NCBI GenBank assembly: GCA_017311185.1
Contig: JAESUZ010000432.1
Coordinates: forward strand, 992,001 to 1,056,000
Direction: 5' to 3'
Origin: Proteles cristata cristata
Lineage: Eukaryota > Chordata > Mammalia > Carnivora > Hyaenidae
DNA: 64,000 bases
Shown: positions 32,926-45,424 of the stretch, in pieces
How positions within the stretch are numbered: the first letter of the stretch is position 1
Layout of the letters: every line of letters begins with the position of its first letter
Notes under the pieces: generated by a model
Databases searched by the model: none
What the model was told of the DNA's origin: nothing
The model's input: the letters and a program-made list of their open reading frames with translations, nothing else
Program-made: the position numbers and the translations under genes

Positions 32926-34889
32926 GCAAAAACTGATAATTGAAGACTGTTTTCAAGCTTCTCATCTTCTTCCAAACCAGAACTGGAAGGGACAGTACCA
33001 AAAAATGAAGAGGCTAGGAATGGTAAGAAGTTATTTTTCTGGGGAAACCGAGGGACATGTCAGAGCTGTTAGGAGGGTCTCATACTCATCTAGAGTGAGA
33101 AGCCCATGTAAAGTCCAGGGAGCACACCGCTGGGACCCCACCCAGTCGCTGTCCCCAGCTGTCACCGTGGGACTAGTTGGCCTGATCTCCCAGCTCCAGC
33201 ACCACACCCGCGTCCCCACAGCGCTTACCTCCAGGAGGACCAGGGGAGATGCAACCTTACAATAGACCCATTATTGGCTTCTCTCCCATTCTGGCTCACT
33301 TCCGCACTTTCTGGGTGGTGTTTCCTGGAACCAGCCCCCAAATCATGTACATTCCCTAGTTTCAGAGTTGGGTTCTGGGAAAACTAAGTTAAGAAAGCAC
33401 TTATTTTGAAATTTCTCTGGGCCGCATGGCTTGTGCTCTGGCTGTCACCACTCACTCCAGGACTGACTTGTGGGGTCCTTTACGTGACTGACATTCCCAC
33501 CTGGCTAGCAGGCACAGAGATCTTGTCTTTGACTGATCAAACTCTCAACAGACTTTTATGAAGTGAATAAATGCTTGAACGAATGGAAGATATCCCATAG
33601 GAGCCACTTAGTAATATAGGAGATTTTGAAAATGTTACAAGCTAGATTATCTACTTCAGCAAACATGCAGGCTTGTCTGAACTGGTCCATATTAGGTAGA
33701 GAAAGAAGCTCACTAAATATTTTAGTCACATTCACACTCCCCAAATGAGTCATTTTTTCCAAACCTACATAGCATATTATTGGCTCGAAAGATGTTTTCA
33801 CTCTTTTAAAAAAATAACGTTTCGGCAGAGGAATTTTTATTTAGAGTTTAATGATCCCAGAGACTCATTAGTTTTCTTTCTTGAAACACGGAAATAAAAC
33901 ATTTCCATCTAGTTCTAAATCATTTTTATGAAGCTAATTTTCTCCACCGCTGAATTTAGAGAAAAACCTTCTTAATTAGGAATCAGACTCTATATCCTAT
34001 GTGTTAAGTCTCAAGTATATAAGTATATATTTAAAGTGGCTTGTTTTCAACACCATAGAATAATACAATAGTGAAGTTGATATTTTAAAGAATCAAAATA
34101 CAGAAACTGAAAGGAATGAATGTTAATTAGTTTGTCAGGAACCAGGTTTAAGATACTAAAACAAACAAACAAAAAAAGAATATTCAGGCAAACATAGCTG
34201 ATACTTTTCATGTCACATGCACAGTTTGAAAGCATTACAATTTGAAAGGAGACTTAGTTGAATTATTGTGCGCTCCCTCCTCCCAGCCCCCACTAAGAGA
34301 TGAGAACAAACGCCAGCATAGTTTCTAACGGCTCAAGACATTGCATTCCTATCCTGCGTGGGAAAGATCCAGGTCTTCAGAAGAATTTACTATTTGTTCC
34401 AACCACCACCTGAAGATAAGGCCGCTCCCTGCAGGGCTTCCTGAGAGAGGAGGAGCCTGACTTTGATAAGGATAAGCATGAGTTAGCAAACTCCAATGGC
34501 CTCGTCACATGGATCAACCCCCTTCCTGCTTTTTGGAATTCCCTTCCCTGACTCCACCAAGTGCCCACCCTCTCCTTCCCTATGTCCTCACCTTCCCTTT
34601 AAATTGTGTGGTCACCTCTCGGCGAATGGACGTTGAGTGCAGTTCATGCGGGACTCCTTTCCATATTGCAATAGTTATCACTGATTAAAATCTGCCCATA
34701 ACGTTTTAACTGATGCCTGGCTTTGTTTATCTTTGACAAGGTCCAGTGCACAATGAAAGCACATGTAACCTTGTTCTCATAGCATGGAAGTGTCATTAAA
34801 TGTACTAAGCATAAAATTGTTTTCTCTTCCTTCTTCCAATCTGTTGGACTTGCTATTCTTTTGACACTTAACATTTTTCTAAGTAAAGA
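32926..34889. other. Unannotated, largely repeat-free stretch
   Basis: About 2 kb without a recognised repeat. A moderately GC-rich patch at 33050-33350 and frames up to 90 codons show no recognisable domain. Nothing further can be supported. Confidence 0.45.
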
Positions 34890-35090
34890 AAATTTAAAAA
34901 ACTTATTGGGGTACAATCAATATGTATATTAGTTTCAACTGTACAACATAATGATTCAATATTTGTATATGTTGTCAAATGATGACCCCAATGAGTTTAG
35001 TTAGCATCTGTCACCATACATACTTACAATTTTTTTTCTTGTGACGAGGACATTTAAGATACTCTCTTAGTGTTATTAAGAATGGTCACA

Positions 35091-35253
35091 GGGGCCGCCT
35101 GGGTGGCTCAGTCGGTTAAGGGTCTGACTTCAGCTCAGTTCATAACCTCATGGTTCATGGGTTCGGACCCCGTGGCGGGCCAGCTCAGAGCCTGGAGCCT
35201 GTTTTGGAGTCTGTGTCTCCCTCTCTCTCTGACCCTCCCCTGCTCACAGCCTT

Positions 35254-35285
<32 letters not shown>

Positions 35286-35313
35286 AGAAATAAATAAAAC
35301 ATTAAAAAAAAAA
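35091..35313 (+). mobile_element. Carnivore tRNA-Lys SINE inside old L1
   Basis: ggggccgcctgggtggctca head, with a CT-rich middle and A-tail. The insertion lies within the L1 3' UTR, with agaatggtcaca before it and the related aggaatagtcacc after it. Confidence 0.95.
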
Positions 35314-35330
35314 AAGGAATAGTCACCATG

Positions 35331-35514
35331 CTTCCTGGGTGGCTCAATTGGTCAGCGTCAGACTCTTGAATTCAGCTCAGATTCTAATCTCGCACATCGT
35401 GAGTCCGGTCCCCACATCAGGCTGTTTGTGCACAGCCTGCTTGGGATTCTTCTCTCTCCCTCTCTCTCTGTCCCTTCTCCACTTGTGCTTTCTCTCTTTA
35501 AAAAAAAAAAAAAA
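35331..35514 (+). mobile_element. Carnivore SINE of a different subfamily, adjacent to the previous one
   Basis: Head cttcctgggtggctcaattg and cagcctgcttgggattctt distinguish this older subfamily. Exact duplication tcaccatg at 35323-35330 and 35515-35522. Confidence 0.93.
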
Positions 35515-36411
35515 TCACCATGTTTTACATTACATCCTTATGACTTATGTTACGAAAGAAGTTTGTAACTTTGGGCTACCACTTCCACCTCAGGCAGCCA
35601 ATATACCAATATGTTCTGTGTATATGAGCTTGGTTTGTCATTGTTTAGATTCCACACATAAAAGGGATCATACAGTATTTATTTCTCTGACTGACTTATT
35701 GCACTTAGCATAATGCTCTCAAGGTCCATTGTTACAAATGACAAGATTTCACTCTTTTTTTAAGACTGAATAATATTCTAGTGTGTGCACACGCATGTGA
35801 TATCTTCTTTATCCATTCATCTGTTGATAGCATTTAGGTTGTTTCCATATCTGGCTATTGAAAATAATGCTACAATGAACATAGGGCTGCATATGTATTT
35901 CAAATTAAGTTTTCATTTTCTTTGGATAAATAACCAGAAGTGGAATTGCTAGGTGATATGGTCGTTCTAATTTTAATTTTTTGAGGAACCTCCCCCATTG
36001 TTGTCTATAGTTCCCGCACCAATTTACATTGGTGTCCCAGGAACGGTGGACAACAATTCCCTTTTCTCCACGTTCACACCAATACTTGTTATTTCTTCTC
36101 TTTTTCATAATAGCCGTTCTAAGAAGTGTGTGGTGGTATCTCAATGAGGTTTTGATTTGCATTTGTCTGATGATTAATGATGTTAAGCAATTTTTTTATG
36201 TACCTTTTGGCCATCTGTATGTCTTTGGAAAAATGTCTATTCAGATCATCTGCCCATTTTTTAATTGGATTTTTTTTTTTTTTTGCTATTGAGTTGTGTA
36301 AGTTCTTTATATACTTTGGAAATTAATGATCAGATATGTGATTTGCAAATATTTTCTTCCATTCAGTAGGTTGACTTCCTATTTTGTTGATCGTTTCCTT
36401 TGCTGGGCATA

Positions 36412-36944
36412 AGATTTTTATTTATTTTATTATTTTTTTTATTTTTAAATTTAATTTATTTTTTAAATTTACATCCAAGTTAGTTGGACTATATAGTGTA
36501 ACAATAATTTCAGGAGTAGATTCCTTAATGTCCCTTATCCATTTAGCCCATCACCCCCTCCCACAACCCCCTCCAGTAACCCTCTGTTTGTTCTCTATAT
36601 TTAAGAGTCTCTTATGTTTTTGTTCCCCTCCTTGTTTTTATATTGTTTTTGCTTCCCTTCCCATATGTTCATCTGTTTTGTATCTTTAAATACATCTGTT
36701 TTGTGTCTTCATATGAGAGAAGTCATATGATATTTTTTTCTTTCTCTGACTGACTAATTTCGCTTAGCACAATATCCTCTAGTTCCATCCACGGAGTTGC
36801 AAATGGGAAGATTTCATTCTTTTTGCTTGCCGAGTAATACTCCATTGTGTGTATATACACATCTTCTTTAACCATTCATCCATCAATGGACATTTGGGTT
36901 CTTTCCATACTTTGGCTGTTGTTGATAGTGCTGCTATAAACATT
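36412..36944 (-). mobile_element. Younger L1 3' end inserted into the old L1
   Basis: Antisense carnivore L1 3' UTR: acatccaagttagttggac, ccatttagcccatcacccc, tctttgtttgttctctat-like text, cttagcacaatatcctctag and tcaatggacatttgggttc. The older L1 resumes at gtagaagctttttattttg, whose resemblance to the left junction suggests a target duplication of about 12 bp. It is truncated to about 530 bp. Confidence 0.88.
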
Positions 36945-38291
36945 GAGGTAGAAGCTTTTTATTTTGATGTAGTCCCATTTTATTTTTGCTTTTTTGCTTT
37001 TGTTTTTGAAGTCAGATCCAAAAACTCATTACCAAGGCCAGTGTCAAGAAGATTGCAGCCTATGTTTTCTTCCAGAAGTTTTATGGTTTCAGGTCTTACA
37101 TGCAAGTCTTTAATTTATTTTGGGTTATTTTTTTGTGGGTGGTGTAAGATATTGATTTGATTTTCATTCTTTTGAATGTGGCTATCCACTGTCTCAACAC
37201 CATTATTGAAAAGCCTGTCTTTTCTCCATTGTATATTCTTCTTTGTCATAAATTAATTGACCCATGTATGTGTGAGTTTATTTATGACACTTTATCTTGT
37301 TCACTTGATCTATCTATTTTTATACCAATACCATACTGTTTTGATTGCAATAGATTTGCAGTAGAATTTGAAATCAGACAGTATAATGCCCCCAGCTTTG
37401 TTTTCCTTTCTCAGGTTTGCTTTGGCTATTCAGGATGGTTTGGTTCCACACAAATTTTAGGGATGTTTGTTCTATTTCTGTAAAAAATGTCATTGGAATT
37501 TTGATAGGGATTGCACTGAATTGGTAAAATGCTTTGGGGATATGGCCATTTAAAAAATATAAATTCTCCCAATCCATGAATATATCTGCCCATCTATTTA
37601 TGTCTTCTTTAGTTTCTTTCTGTAATGTCTTACAGTTGTCAGTGCATAGGTCTTTCACTTTTGTTAAATATATTCCTAGGTATTTTATTCATTTTCATGA
37701 AATTATAAGTGGGAGTTTTTTTAATTTCTCTTTCTGATAGTTTATTATTAGTGTATTGAAATGCAACATATTTCTGTATATTGACTCTGTATCCTGTGAT
37801 GTTATTTATGTGTTTACTTATTAGTTTTAACAATTTCTTGGTAGAGTCTTCAGGATTTTCTATATGTAATGTCATGTCATCTATAAGTAGTGACAGTTGT
37901 GCTTCTTCTTTTCCCATTTGGATGCACTTTATTTATTTTTCTTGCCTGACTGCTGTGGCTAGGACTTCCAGTACTATGTTGAATAAAAGTGGCCAGACTA
38001 GACATCCTTGATGTTAGAAAGAAAGCTTTCAACTTTCATCATTTAGAGTGATGTCAACTTGTCACGTATGGCCTTTAATGTTGAGGTACATTCCCTCTAT
38101 ACTTCCTTTTTGATAATGTTTATCATAAATGGATATTGAAGTTTGTCAGATGCTTTTTATGAATCTATTGAGGTTATCATGTATTTTTTATCTTTCATTC
38201 TGTTAATGTGGTATATCACATTGATTTGTGGATATTGGATTATTCTTGCATCTTTGGGATCAATTCCACTTTGGCCATGGTGTGAGATATT

Positions 38292-38509
38292 TTTTAAAAA
38301 ATTTTAAATGTCTATTTATTTTTTGAGAGATGAGAGACAGAGCACAAGTCAGGGAGGAGCAGTAAGAAAGAGAGACAGAGACTCCAAAGCAGGTTCCAGG
38401 CTCTGAGCTGTCAGCACAGAGCCTGACAGGGGGCTGAACTCACAAACGATGAGATCATTACCTGAGCCAAAGTTGGACACTTAACTGACTAAGTCACCCA
38501 GTCACCCCT
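38292..38509 (-). mobile_element. Carnivore tRNA-Lys SINE, antisense, inside old L1
   Basis: Ends aagtcacccagtcacccct. More diverged than the young SINE that follows 15 bp later. Confidence 0.94.
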
Positions 38510-38524
38510 GGTGATAGATCTTTT

Positions 38525-38745
38525 TTTTTTTAATTTCTTTTAATGTTTTATTTATTTCTAGGAGAGAGAGAGACAGCGTGAGCAGGGGAGGGTCAGAGAG
38601 AGAGGGAGTCACAGACTGAAACAAGCTCCAGGCTCTGAGCTGGCAGTCAGCACAGAGCCCGACGTGGGGCTCGAACCCACGAACCACGAGATCATGACCT
38701 AAGCGAAAGTCGGACGCTTAACCGACTAAGCCACCCAGGCGCCCC
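38525..38745 (-). mobile_element. Young felid-type SINE, antisense, with exact 15-bp duplication
   Basis: Low-divergence form ending gccacccaggcgcccc. Flanked by the exact duplication ggtgatagatctttt at 38510-38524 and 38746-38760. Confidence 0.97.
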
Positions 38746-39660
38746 GGTGATAGATCTTTTTAATGTATTGTTGAATTCATTTTGCTAAAATTTTGTTGAG
38801 GATTTTTGTATCTATGTTTATCAAAGGTATTAGACTGTAATAGTCTTTTTGTGATGCCCTTGTCTGATTTTGGCATCAGGGTAATACTAGCCTCATAAAA
38901 TGAGTTTGGAAGAGTTCCCTCCTCTTCTTTTTTTTGGAAAAGTTTGAGAAGGATTGGTATTAATTCCTCTTTGAATATTTGCTAGAATTCCCCAGTGATG
39001 CCATCAAGTCTTGGACGTTTGTTTGTTGGGAGGTTTTTGATTGCTGACTCAGTCTCCTTACTAGTAATTGGTCTGTTCAGATTTTCTATTTCTTCATGAT
39101 TCAGTCTTGCATGGTTGTATATTTCTTGGAATTTATGTTTCTTCTAGATTGTCTGATTGGCATATATTGTTCATAGTACTAACTCTTTTATGATCCTTTG
39201 TATTTCCGTGGTGTCAGTTATGATTTTTTCTAATTAATTTTTTGTTTTACTTATTTGAGCCTTCTCTCTTTTTCTCTTGGTAAGTCTAGCTAAGTGTTTG
39301 TCAATTTTGTTGTGTTTTTAAAGAACTAGCTCTTCATTTCATCTATCTCTTCAATTTTGTCTTTTTAGTCTCTAGTTCATTAATTTCCACTCTGATCTTG
39401 TTATTCTCTTCCTTCTAGTAACTTTGAGTTTCATTTGTTCTTCTTTTTTGAGTTGCTTGAGGTGTAAAATTAGGTCGTTCATTTGAGATTCTTTTCATTT
39501 TCTTATAACTTTATTTGTAAATTTCCCACTTTAGAACTCCCTGTACTTCCTAGAGCTAAATGTCTGTTACCTTCCCCAAGTTATTAATATTTTCAGCCAT
39601 TATTTCTTCAAATAAGATTTCTGCTCCTAAAATTTGTAATTATTAGCATGATTCTTATGC

Positions 39661-40682
39661 TTTATCCTTATATCGTATAGTGCCACTTTAAAATGCAGAT
39701 ATGAAAGTATCAAACTCATATGCAGAATCACTGAAGTTACACAATTTGTGTTTCATGGCTTGTGCATACATCTGCACTTCATTCTTATGAGAAGAGTAGA
39801 ATCAACATAGAAAACACACTTAGCTGTTTTCATTTGCTTCTTGATACTTGCACCTTCCACCAAGGCTGTCTGCCTTGGTGTGGCTGTCAGCCACTGGTGA
39901 GTGTGGCTGTCACTCACCAATGAGTGACAAAGGACGGAGAGGAAAAAGAACTATGGGCTGCCCTAACTTTCCCTTCCTTTCAATGTCATCATCTTAAGCT
40001 AATACAGGGAAGACCTCATTAAGTAAGGTATGATAGGTTTTCTTGGTCACTGCTTTCATAACATTCCTTCTTTCTGTGTTCTAGGCAAGTTCTGGCTCAA
40101 GTGAAAAGTGTGGTCTCTCTGGGATGTCAGTGCCTCAACTTACTGACTCACCACATATCTTGTACTTAACTTTGAGTTTTGCTGAACTTTCACTTGTAAT
40201 GGACCGTGGAATTCTGTGTTCATGAGTGTTGTGAATGCTATCTGCCAACAGGTCAGGGAATAACTCAGATCTCCTCTGCTCATGTGCATGCTTCAATAAC
40301 CCATGGCACTTCACTTACAAAGTGCAAGTTCAAAGATAAAATTATTAAGAATTGCAAACCAGTGCCAGCAGAAAATTAGCCAAATACTAGGTCCTTCTGA
40401 GAGCAGGACCATGTGCAGCTGTACAGGTTGCTCACTCATGAAATTGGCTCTGGTTCCCTTCATACCAATGACTCACTGACTTCTTTCAAGACTCCATGCT
40501 TGTGTATAATTATTTCTAGGTTTCTTGTTCCATTTAGCGTACACTCAACTCTCTTCTCTAAGTGGCTAATTCATTCTTTCAGACCAAATTAAGATGGCGA
40601 CTCCATCTATGAAATCATTTTTTACTTATGCCAGCAGCCTTACTAATTATTCTTCTTTTGTTCCAATAGCATTTGGAAATGC
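39661..40682. other. Unannotated stretch with small inverted repeats
   Basis: About 1 kb with no recognised repeat family. At 39859-39878, ccaaggctgtctgccttgg is a near-perfect hairpin. Just downstream, gtgagtgtggctgtcactcac is a second one. Confidence 0.5.
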
Positions 40683-40698
40683 TTCCATTATGATCTTT

Positions 40699-40816
40699 TT
40701 TCTTTCTTTTTTTAAATTTTATTTATTTATTTATTTTTTACAAATAGTTTATTGTCAAGTTAGTTTCCATATGACAACCAGTGCTCATCCCCACAAGTGC
40801 CCCTCTCCATGCCCAT
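40699..40816 (-). mobile_element. Very short L1 3'-end insertion
   Basis: 118 bp: a T-rich tail, tttattgtcaagttagtttc, then tgctcatccccacaagtgcc, which is the extreme 3' end of carnivore L1. Exact 16-bp duplication ttccattatgatcttt at 40683-40698 and 40817-40832. Confidence 0.93.
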
Positions 40817-40832
40817 TCCATTATGATCTTTA

Positions 40833-41430
40833 TCTCAAATAATATTGTGAAAATCTGTGCACTTATAAACAAGAATATGCAAAAGAAGGTGTTGTTTTAT
40901 CCATCACAATTCTCTCTGTGTACCTCCTGTGTATAGTAGGTATTCAATTAAATGTTGGCTGAAAAATGGATGAATTTTAAAAAGATAAGAAATATTATTT
41001 AATGTAAATATAAATTATAATGTTAGAGTCCTTTGGGTTCAAATAATATTAATATTTATTTTTTCATTCAGCAAACAATTTTCACGCTGTATGTAGGCAC
41101 TCTAGAAAGCAAGGAAGGACATAAACAAAATCCCTTTCTCATGGAATTTGCGTTGTGGTCATTACAATAGGTAATTACAATATAAGGTCAGCTAATGCTA
41201 AAAAGAAAAGTAACAGTGGTCAGAGGATTCAGGGTGGTGTGTGTTAGCTTATATAGGGCCGTGAAGGGGCCTCTGCTTATAGGGTGAAGATGACAGGAGA
41301 ACATAGGCTGCCATCTTGGCGTAAGCACGTGCCAAGTGAGTCTGTGATGGATGTACTTGAAGAGCTGAAGTCCTAGCCGGAAGCTTTCAGAAGAAAGAGA
41401 ATTCTGTAAAGCCAACTGCTGACATCTCCG

Positions 41431-41433
<3 letters not shown>
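40833..41433. other. Unannotated stretch
   Basis: AT-rich, no recognised repeat or gene. Confidence 0.45.

Positions 41434-41478
<45 letters not shown>
41434..41478. repeat. (TG)n microsatellite
   Basis: About 22 uninterrupted TG units. Confidence 0.98.
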
Positions 41479-41479
<1 letters not shown>

Positions 41480-41609
41480 TGAGGAGCTCGCAGCTGGTCC
41501 GCCGAGCCATTCACGACGATAGCCTCACCGTCCAGGAATTCCTCACATGTTCTCTTCCGCTGATGCCTATTTCTTGTTTTCTAGCAACGTTGTTGATTTT
41601 GTGATCCTG

Positions 41610-41670
41610 CCTTCCTTCTTTTTCCTTTTTCTCCCACCCTCCCTATCCCTCTCTCTACTTCTCTCCCTTC

Positions 41671-41704
<34 letters not shown>

Positions 41705-41712
41705 GTGTGTGT
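41610..41712. repeat. Pyrimidine-rich stretch followed by (TG)n microsatellite
   Basis: About 60 bp of C/T-rich sequence leads into about 18 TG units from 41671, with an AAG interruption near 41703. It lies about 200 bp from the preceding TG tract. Confidence 0.93.
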
Positions 41713-41789
41713 CTACTATCGTTTTGTTTTCAGTCCACTATCTCAATCCAGTCTTTCTTACTTTTGGATCCTCTATTCTTACAGTCATT

Positions 41790-42068
41790 AGAGAGGCAGT
41801 GTAGTGTGATGATTGAGAATATGTGCTCTGACCCAAGACAGCCTGGGCTGGAATCTCAGCTCTTTCCTATATTTTCTGTATGACCTTGAGCAAGTTGCTC
41901 TACTTTTCTATGCATCAGTTTCCTTATCTATAAAATGTAACCACTTTAATGATTACAAACGATCTCACCTCTGTGAGATTGTTTGGAGGATTAGAAGTTA
42001 ATATGTGTAAGTCACTTAGAATATTGCCCAGAACATATTACTGGCTTATACATAGTAAGTTCTTAAAA
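41790..42068 (+). mobile_element. MIR, nearly full length
   Basis: Clear sense MIR: gtgtagtgtgatgattgag, cagcctgggctggaatctca, tgaccttgagcaagttgctc, tcagtttccttatctataa, ttgtttggaggattagaag and tcacttagaatattgccc. This is the best-preserved ancient SINE in the window. Confidence 0.92.
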
Positions 42069-42480
42069 TTCATTGAGTTCTCTCTTTAATATTATGACTA
42101 ATTTTTTTTGTTTTATGGATTACATAGCAATTCATTTTATTTACTTATTTCAAAGGTGGGAAAAACATGATATGTATAAAAATAGTCGTATAACGTATTA
42201 ATTACAACTAGAAGCAATACAAATCTTTAGTAATTATAGAATGAATAAGTAAACCACAGAATTTGATTGTAAATTAAATGACAAACGTATGGAAAAAGCA
42301 GATTCATAAATTTTTTGTATGGAAAAATAAAAAAGTAGAATGCCTAAAAAATTTATATACTGATTTTTATATTTAACTTTTGAGCATTTAAAGATTACAG
42401 TAGACAAGATCACATATTACTATTTTTGTTTTAACTTGGTTGCTTGTTATTTTAAAGCAGAGGACATAGATAGGAAAAAT
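42069..42480. other. Unannotated AT-rich stretch
   Basis: About 0.4 kb, strongly AT-rich, no recognised repeat or gene. Confidence 0.45.
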
Positions 42481-42493
42481 TAAAATTCCTTTT

Positions 42494-42704
42494 TAAAAAA
42501 TTATTTATTTATTTTGAAAGAGAAAGACAGAGTGTGAGCAGGGGAGGGGCAGAGAGAGAAAGGGAGACACAGAATCTGAAGCAGGTTCCAGGCTCTGAGC
42601 TGTCAGTGAGAGCCCAACCAATACAGGGCTCAAACTCACAAACCGTGAGATAGTGACTTGAGCCAAAGTCGCATGCTCAACTGACTGAGCCACCCAGGCG
42701 CCCC
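42494..42704 (-). mobile_element. Carnivore tRNA-Lys SINE, antisense
   Basis: Ends gagccacccaggcgcccc. Flanking taaaattcctttt at 42481 and 42705 is the target duplication. Confidence 0.96.
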
Positions 42705-42719
42705 TAAAATTCCTTTTAA

Positions 42720-44449
42720 CAACCAGGTCAGTTTTAAGATGCTTCCAAGCTGTCCTCAGTCCCAAAGACAGACACTGTAGGCTGTCTGAAAGCAAAGCCT
42801 CAAATACCATAATTGCCACTGGGACCCACCCTAGCCTAAGAAAACAATTCTGAGACACTCTATTTTGCTTACATGAAACAGCCTTTTGTGTCTCAACCTT
42901 TGAGGGCAGCCCCACCCACCTATATTGCAACATTATAGGTACAGTCAGAATTTCCAGCAAGAGTTTTCCGATGAAAACAAAGCCTCCCTGAGGATTACAT
43001 CATAGGAATGGTGCATACAGACATTATCATGTATGATGATCCACAGTAAGCAGTAGGCACCATAATGTTAAATTCAAATAAAAGTTAGGATTGTTGGTGA
43101 AAAATATTTTAGGTTTTCTATTCAGGGCATGTACAAGGATACGATGGATGAACCATTTCGAGAGATGGTTTCTTTCCTTCTTGTGTGGTTTAGGTTCAGA
43201 AAATCAGTCAGATATTTTATAGAATGTGGGCCAACCAAAGAAAGCTTGGGGTGTGGTCAACATGTATGATTTAAATGAAATGCACTGCTTTGATTGTTAT
43301 GGTTTTAAAATTTTGTACTTTTAACATCTCATAATACCTGCATTAAAATATTTTCAAAGTGGAATCATATCTACAGCTGGCGTTGAGTACATTTATATAT
43401 GTACTGTGACCTTTTAAAACTCAGTTTGTAAACTAATTTACCAATCATAAAAGTAGTTCTAAGTTTATCATTCATTAACACATTGCTGAATTTTTGTGCC
43501 ATAAACAGGCAAACAACATGTTTACTTTTTTTCTTTAAACAAATCGAATTTTGTGCAATAACGCTGATTAGCCCCGATTTGTATACTCTTAAAAATTATA
43601 CTTGGAAGAGATATACCACATTCTTCAAGAATGCCCCTCTGGTATTTTCTTTCAGTTAACAAATTAAAAGAAAAAAATGGAATGTGACAGCTGAGAAATA
43701 TGAAAGAGTCTATTTCCTAAAACTAGTTTACAGATTGAGTTAAAATAATGAGATGAGGAGACTTCTGGCAGACACATAGGACTTGTTTACATTTTGATTG
43801 CGGTTTAATAATTTGCTGATTGCCTTATAATCACAGCAATATTGCATTTTAATCACAGGCATACATTCAGTTAACTAAATGACTGCTTTTAAATCACAAT
43901 TTGATTTTTGCTAATACATAACCAGTTCTTTTTCTGTCCCTGCTCCAATAAGGATCATCATCAGAAACCGTGGTTTGGAATCAATTCTTTTTGGTCAACT
44001 CCCTAGCCACCCTCTGTTCCTTGCCTACTGACGACATTATCTTTCACACAAATGTGGAATAATGAGGAATGCTTCGTAGAATAATGTATAATAAATTGGA
44101 AGCAAGCCTCATCTCACATAAACCTGCAATATTCCTTGTGTGACTGAAAGCCACAATTACTGAAGCAGAGAATTACTCTGTTCTTTCCTAAACTGGGTGC
44201 GCTTCCTTCCTGGTGCCAAGGCTGCCTGGCTTCGCGCGGGCCAGCGGCTGAGATGAGTCACTACAGAATGGGACGTGGGACATGTCACCAGACCTTTTAG
44301 GATCTGCAAATGTTGTGGGAAGTTCTTAATGTGCCCCTCTCCACATTAGCCAAGCAAGCATTTCCTCAGTTTTAGAAGAAAATCTGATAAGCAAGCAAAA
44401 ATGAGTCATAATCTATTGCCCAGATGATCTCTGTTCCATTTGAAAAATA
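42720..44449. other. Longest repeat-free stretch in the central region
   Basis: About 1.7 kb with no mobile element I recognise. From 43000 on it is AT-rich, with many TTTAAT and ATTTGC motifs. No frame longer than about 60 codons is confined to it. This composition is seen in conserved non-coding sequence but also in plain intergenic DNA. Confidence 0.45.
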
Positions 44450-44671
44450 AGCCTGGGTGGCTCAGTAGGTTAAGCGTCTGACTTCAGCTCAGGTCATGAT
44501 CTCACGGTTTGTGAGTTCGAGCCCCGGTTCAGGATCTGTGCTGACAGCTCAGAGCCTGGAGCCTGCTTCAGATTTTGTGTCTCCCTTTTTCCCTCTGCCC
44601 CTCCCCTGCTTGTGCTCCATCTCTCTTTGTCTCAAAAAATAACTAAACACTTAAAAAATTAAAAAAAAAAG
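44450..44671 (+). mobile_element. Carnivore tRNA-Lys SINE, head shortened
   Basis: Starts at gcctgggtggctcagtagg without the leading GGGGC, then gtgagttcgagccccggttc, a CT-rich middle and an A-rich tail. Confidence 0.94.
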
Positions 44672-45424
44672 AAGCAATTCACTTGCATTAGAAAATACAA
44701 ACAATACAGTGTGGTTTGCAGTGAAAATAAATCCTTTCTAGTAATTTTCACCTCATGCTCTTTCCACAAAACCACAGTGTCTGGAGGTCCATCCAGGAGG
44801 ATGACCTGGGGAGGGAGGCCCAGATGCCTCTGGGGTGTTAGGGGACGAGGAGGCAACAGGTTCATGCCACCTGACTGCCAGAGCCCCAGGCGAGGTTTCA
44901 GAAGCCCTAGCGAGCATGGGGGAAGCCAGGGAGCAGAACTGAGACTGAGAGAGTCCTGAACTGGAGTGTTGGGTGGCACCTGTGTTTCGGGGGTCATTAG
45001 GGGGACGAGGTGGCCCAGTTGGCAGAGTGTCATCCAGATGGAGTGGACTAGCCAGAATTCCAAGGCGAGGATGAAGGACAGAATAATACACTGAAATCAA
45101 GGCAGATGAAAGTCCTCCGAGGAGCCTGTGGGGACAGGAAGTGATGCGCTGGCCTGGAGCCATGTTTAACCTAAGCTTCACACAAGTCTGGGAGCCAACC
45201 AGACAAACCTCAAAAGAAGACAGAAGGAAAGGATCCTTGAAAAGGGAAGATAACTAAGGTGAACCTGAAAGTGATGGGATCAACTCAGAAACACTTATGT
45301 TAGCTGCCAAGATTATTTCCCCCATCCATGGAAATCAGTGTCTTAGAGCCAAACTAACTTCTATAATAAAGAAGCTGGTTTGTTTCTGTACATCTGTGCT
45401 GTGATTTTCATGAATAGACCTGTT
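44672..45424. other. Unresolved GC-rich block
   Basis: Purine-rich on the plus strand. Overlapping minus-strand frames of 142 codons (45181-44753) and 134 codons (45063-44659) are Pro/Ser/Leu-rich and match nothing I know. An aataaag at about 45364-45370 near the right edge could be a polyadenylation signal of an LTR or 3' UTR. Identity unknown. Confidence 0.35.

Larger units (their letters stand above)
34890..39660 (-). mobile_element. Long old L1 (L1MA/L1MB type), antisense, broken by five later insertions
   Basis: Antisense L1 runs from the 3' UTR (ttagtttcaactgtacaac, tcaatatttgtatatgttg) through ORF2. ORF2 shows caccaatttacattggtg, tggtttggttccacacaaat, cctaggtattttattc, catccttgatg, ctagcctcataaaatgag and ctagctcttcatttcatc. 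It ends in ORF1-side text (ttttcagccattatttcttc) near 39640. The jump from mid-ORF2 to ORF1-side sequence at about 39480-39590 implies an internal deletion. A minus-strand frame at 37917-37639 still reads as reverse-transcriptase-region ORF2 sequence but is far too short to act. Confidence 0.87.

Noticed and set aside
8619..41712. CA/TG, TA and GA tracts as CRISPR arrays or telomere-like sequence
   Set aside because: They are plain dinucleotide microsatellites without spacers or hexamer units.
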